Under the pieces are notes generated by a model that had not been told where the DNA came from, searched no databases, and saw only the letters and a program-made list of their open reading frames with translations. The position numbers were made by a program, and so were the translations under genes. From Microcoleus vaginatus HSN003 (GTDB taxonomy: Bacteria; Cyanobacteriota; Cyanobacteriia; Cyanobacteriales; Microcoleaceae), in the NCBI RefSeq assembly GCF_022701255.1, contig NZ_CP031705.1, positions 4,340,001 through 4,404,000 of the forward strand: 64,000 nt of DNA. Reading direction: 5' to 3'. Every line of letters begins with the position of its first letter. Within the stretch, counting starts at the first letter, position 1. Of the stretch, positions 63,736 through 64,000 are shown piece by piece.

Positions 63736-64000
63736 TCACCCTCCGCGCAACTGCGTCACCAAGTGAACTAATTCAGGTAAAATTAGCTTTTCCACAGCTA
63801 GTTTCACACCATTGCTAGAGCCCGGGAGAGAAAAGACTAACTTGCCTTGATACACGCCTGCAACGGCGCGAGAGGCGATCGCCCTTGAACCAATTTCTTG
63901 ATAGCTCAAAAACCGAAATATCTCCCCAAATCCCGGTAAAATCCTGTCTAGCAAACTCTCCATCACATCATAAGTCGTATCTCGGGGAGCGATGCCCGTG
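63736..64000 (-). CDS. moaB: Molybdenum cofactor biosynthesis protein MoaB (partial)
   Basis: Only the C-terminal part is inside the window; the gene continues beyond the right edge. The readable part (TGIAPRDTTYDVMESLLDR, PGFGEIFRFLSYQEIGSRAI, GVYQGKLVFSLPGSSNGVKL, LILPELVHLV) is the MoaB/MogA domain that adenylylates molybdopterin in cofactor assembly. The conserved LPGSS motif is present. The reading frame runs unbroken to the edge, so the start lies outside. Confidence 0.9.
   Translation of the reverse strand, partial: TGIAPRDTTYDVMESLLDRILPGFGEIFRFLSYQEIGSRAIASRAVAGVYQGKLVFSLPGSSNGVKLAVEKLILPELVHLVTQLRGG

Overview
The window looks like a chromosome segment of a filamentous, non-heterocystous cyanobacterium of the Oscillatoria/Microcoleus type. 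This is an inference from three things: the very frequent HIP1-type octamer (gcgatcgc) throughout; typical cyanobacterial genes (zeta-carotene desaturase, GlbN-type truncated haemoglobin, GSIII-type glutamine synthetase, CYP110-like P450, cyanobacterial multi-sensor kinases); and abundant small dispersed hairpin repeats. No rRNA operon or CRISPR array was seen. There is one intact tRNA gene (Val-GAC) and one decayed copy of it.

Layout. 1-13.7 kb: ribosome rescue factor ArfB, an Mrr-like nuclease, then carbohydrate genes (cytosolic GH13 amylase, 6-phosphogluconate dehydrogenase, GH31 alpha-glucosidase) interspersed with a Uma2 protein, an ABC exporter, an unrecognised nuclease-like protein and glbN. 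14-21.6 kb: a 2OG-Fe(II) dioxygenase-like protein, a SWIM protein, a membrane-anchored esterase and glnN. 21.7-27 kb: a frameshifted TnpB, then a BMP-type lipoprotein whose stop codon overlaps the possible GTG start of a multidomain histidine kinase. 27.2-34 kb is the main accessory island: three tandem cassettes, each with an XRE repressor gene divergent from a conserved leader, leading into a gene for a putative DNA-binding protein; then a decayed gene, a DUF4258/DUF2283 pair and an AT-rich nuclease-NTPase gene.

34-41.2 kb: a hybrid histidine kinase, a kinase fragment, the tRNA-Val pair and a Ser/Thr kinase-WD40 gene broken by a short repeat insertion. 41.5-50.4 kb: carotenoid gene zds with its SRPBCC neighbour, a MazF-type toxin-antitoxin pair, a poly-Asp protein, an IscA/SufA-like protein, TPR and DUF3352 proteins and a TIGR01777 epimerase. 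50.5-55.6 kb: an AbiEii-like nucleotidyltransferase, a RAYT transposase gene lying between inverted clusters of its probable REP repeats, and a large LRR-Roc-COR protein. 55.9-64 kb: a glutathionyl-hydroquinone reductase, a RelE/ParE-type pair, a methyltransferase, an NTF2-like protein, a P450, a DUF433/truncated DUF5615 remnant, an Ada-like methyltransferase regulator and the 3' part of moaB running off the right edge.

The most unusual structure is the XRE cassette array at 27211-29011. Three different repressor genes each sit next to their own distinct inverted-repeat operator. Each operator overlaps a rightward promoter of the same geometry (a -35-like hexamer, 17 bp, a -10-like hexamer). 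A conserved leader follows and ends at an identical 14-bp palindrome. Only the last cassette leads into a long gene. This looks like serial duplication with diversification of a repressor/promoter switch.
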